Below are positions 43,599-44,088 of a stretch of 44,088 bases of DNA, one piece after another. The stretch's first letter is position 1; each line of letters begins with the position of its first letter. The stretch spans positions 1-44,088 of the forward strand of contig JAQULT010000010.1 in NCBI GenBank assembly GCA_028718545.1, in the 5' to 3' direction. The notes under the pieces are model-generated. The model did not search any database. It was not told where the DNA came from and was given only the letters and a program-made list of their open reading frames with translations. The stretch comes from Fidelibacterota bacterium (lineage in GTDB: Bacteria > Fidelibacterota > Fidelibacteria > Fidelibacterales > Fidelibacteraceae). The position numbers were made by a program, and so were the translations under genes.

Positions 43599-44088
43599 AT
43601 GAAAAAAATCGCAGTGTACCTGATTGTCGTTGTGTTGTTGCTGCTGGGGGGATGCGAATACTTTCCCAGCGACACATTGGAATTTCCAATGAACCACTTT
43701 GATGAAGCGGCCTGCATTACGGTCGACAAAGGCCTGACCACAGCAAGGACGCTCCGTGCAAACAACGATCCGTATTTTCTGGATGACAAGAACATCGACG
43801 CATGGCTGAATGATGCCGACGGGATCATTACTATTGAAACCATGGTCAATGCCGTTGTGGCGACCGGCGAAAAGGCTTCCGTTGTTTCGACCGTTGCCTT
43901 TGCAACGATCGAAAACTACTATGATTCCGTATCCACCATTGAGCTGTACCTGAACAAGACAACAGCTACGGTCGATGCGCTGCTCAGCGGTCAAACCTAC
44001 AGCAAAGTAGTGATCACGGACAATATCGAAGCGGCCATTGCTGCGGAATTCGACAGCGTCCATACCAAGGGTGCGGATCAGGATTTTA
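43599..44088 (+). CDS. Lipoprotein of unknown function, 3' end outside the window
   Basis: 163 codons are visible. The signal peptide ends in the lipobox LLLGGC (C19). The following region (DEAACITVDKGLTTARTLRANNDPYF) is not recognised. AGAGG lies before the ATG. It begins 15 bp after the secreted protein gene, so it probably belongs to the same operon as the TonB-dependent receptor and may be its surface or periplasmic lipoprotein partner. It is not recognisably SusD-like in the part seen. Confidence 0.8.
   Translation, partial: MKKIAVYLIVVVLLLLGGCEYFPSDTLEFPMNHFDEAACITVDKGLTTARTLRANNDPYFLDDKNIDAWLNDADGIITIETMVNAVVATGEKASVVSTVAFATIENYYDSVSTIELYLNKTTATVDALLSGQTYSKVVITDNIEAAIAAEFDSVHTKGADQDF

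Noticed and set aside
43110..44063. 317-codon open frame on the minus strand
   Set aside because: Antisense to the end of the large secreted protein and to the lipoprotein gene, both of which have start signals and recognisable signal or sorting sequences.

Overview
The window looks like a piece of chromosome from an uncultured-type Gram-negative bacterium of the Fibrobacteres-Chlorobi-Bacteroidetes (FCB) sphere, for example a Marinimicrobia-, Calditrichota-, KSB1- or Cloacimonadota-like lineage. This placement is an inference from gene content: a PorQ-like outer-membrane protein, C-terminal sorting domains of the type IX secretion kind (a YPNPFNP motif), a TonB-dependent receptor with a carboxypeptidase-regulatory-like domain, several lipoproteins, a Bacteroidetes-style TPR histidine kinase and an NAD-linked trimeric [FeFe]-hydrogenase. 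The hydrogenase points to anaerobic or fermentative life. I see no phage, IS element, CRISPR array or rRNA operon.

Layout. 1-203: the start of a CrtI-like flavin oxidoreductase (minus strand). 600-5342: hydC-hydB-hydA plus a stand-alone receiver protein, with a good promoter and a terminator. 5382-8260: a small winged-helix protein, then endonuclease III, a peptidase-MA-like membrane metalloprotease and a PorQ-like beta-barrel in an overlapping run. 8262-11959: a telomere-like heptamer repeat and two tandem long-chain acyl-CoA synthetases (minus). 12256-14376: a secreted 14-repeat beta-propeller with a sorting domain (minus). 14684-14757: tRNA-Asp. 14895-16160: YkgJ-like protein and transaldolase (minus). 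16497-22399: NUDIX hydrolase, glgB, two glycosyltransferases and a flippase-like membrane protein, each overlapping the next. 22543-24732: TPR histidine kinase. 24939-27317: a GH13 lipoprotein. 27397-28302: cysM (minus). 28489-31787: FakB-like, FakA-like and PlsY-like genes in one run. 31921-33774: a sodium:solute symporter. 33825-35888: a type I pullulanase-like lipoprotein (minus). 36072-37795: SRP RNA and dnaX. 37959-44088: TonB-dependent receptor, a large secreted protein with a sorting-type tail, and the start of a lipoprotein.

How the parts fit. Central energy metabolism is represented by the hydrogenase (NADH plus reduced ferredoxin to H2, or the reverse). Alpha-glucan metabolism recurs: branching enzyme inside, and two lipid-anchored GH13 enzymes outside the cytoplasm with an SSS transporter beside one of them. 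Fatty-acid activation appears in two forms: acyl-CoA synthetases, and an acyl-phosphate route (FakAB feeding a PlsY-like acyltransferase). The last two enzymes of that route carry changes in signature motifs, which makes this operon the most interesting candidate for unusual biochemistry. A second candidate is the regulatory region 16161-16533, which holds two of three copies of a CTTGA(G/C)TCAAG palindrome.
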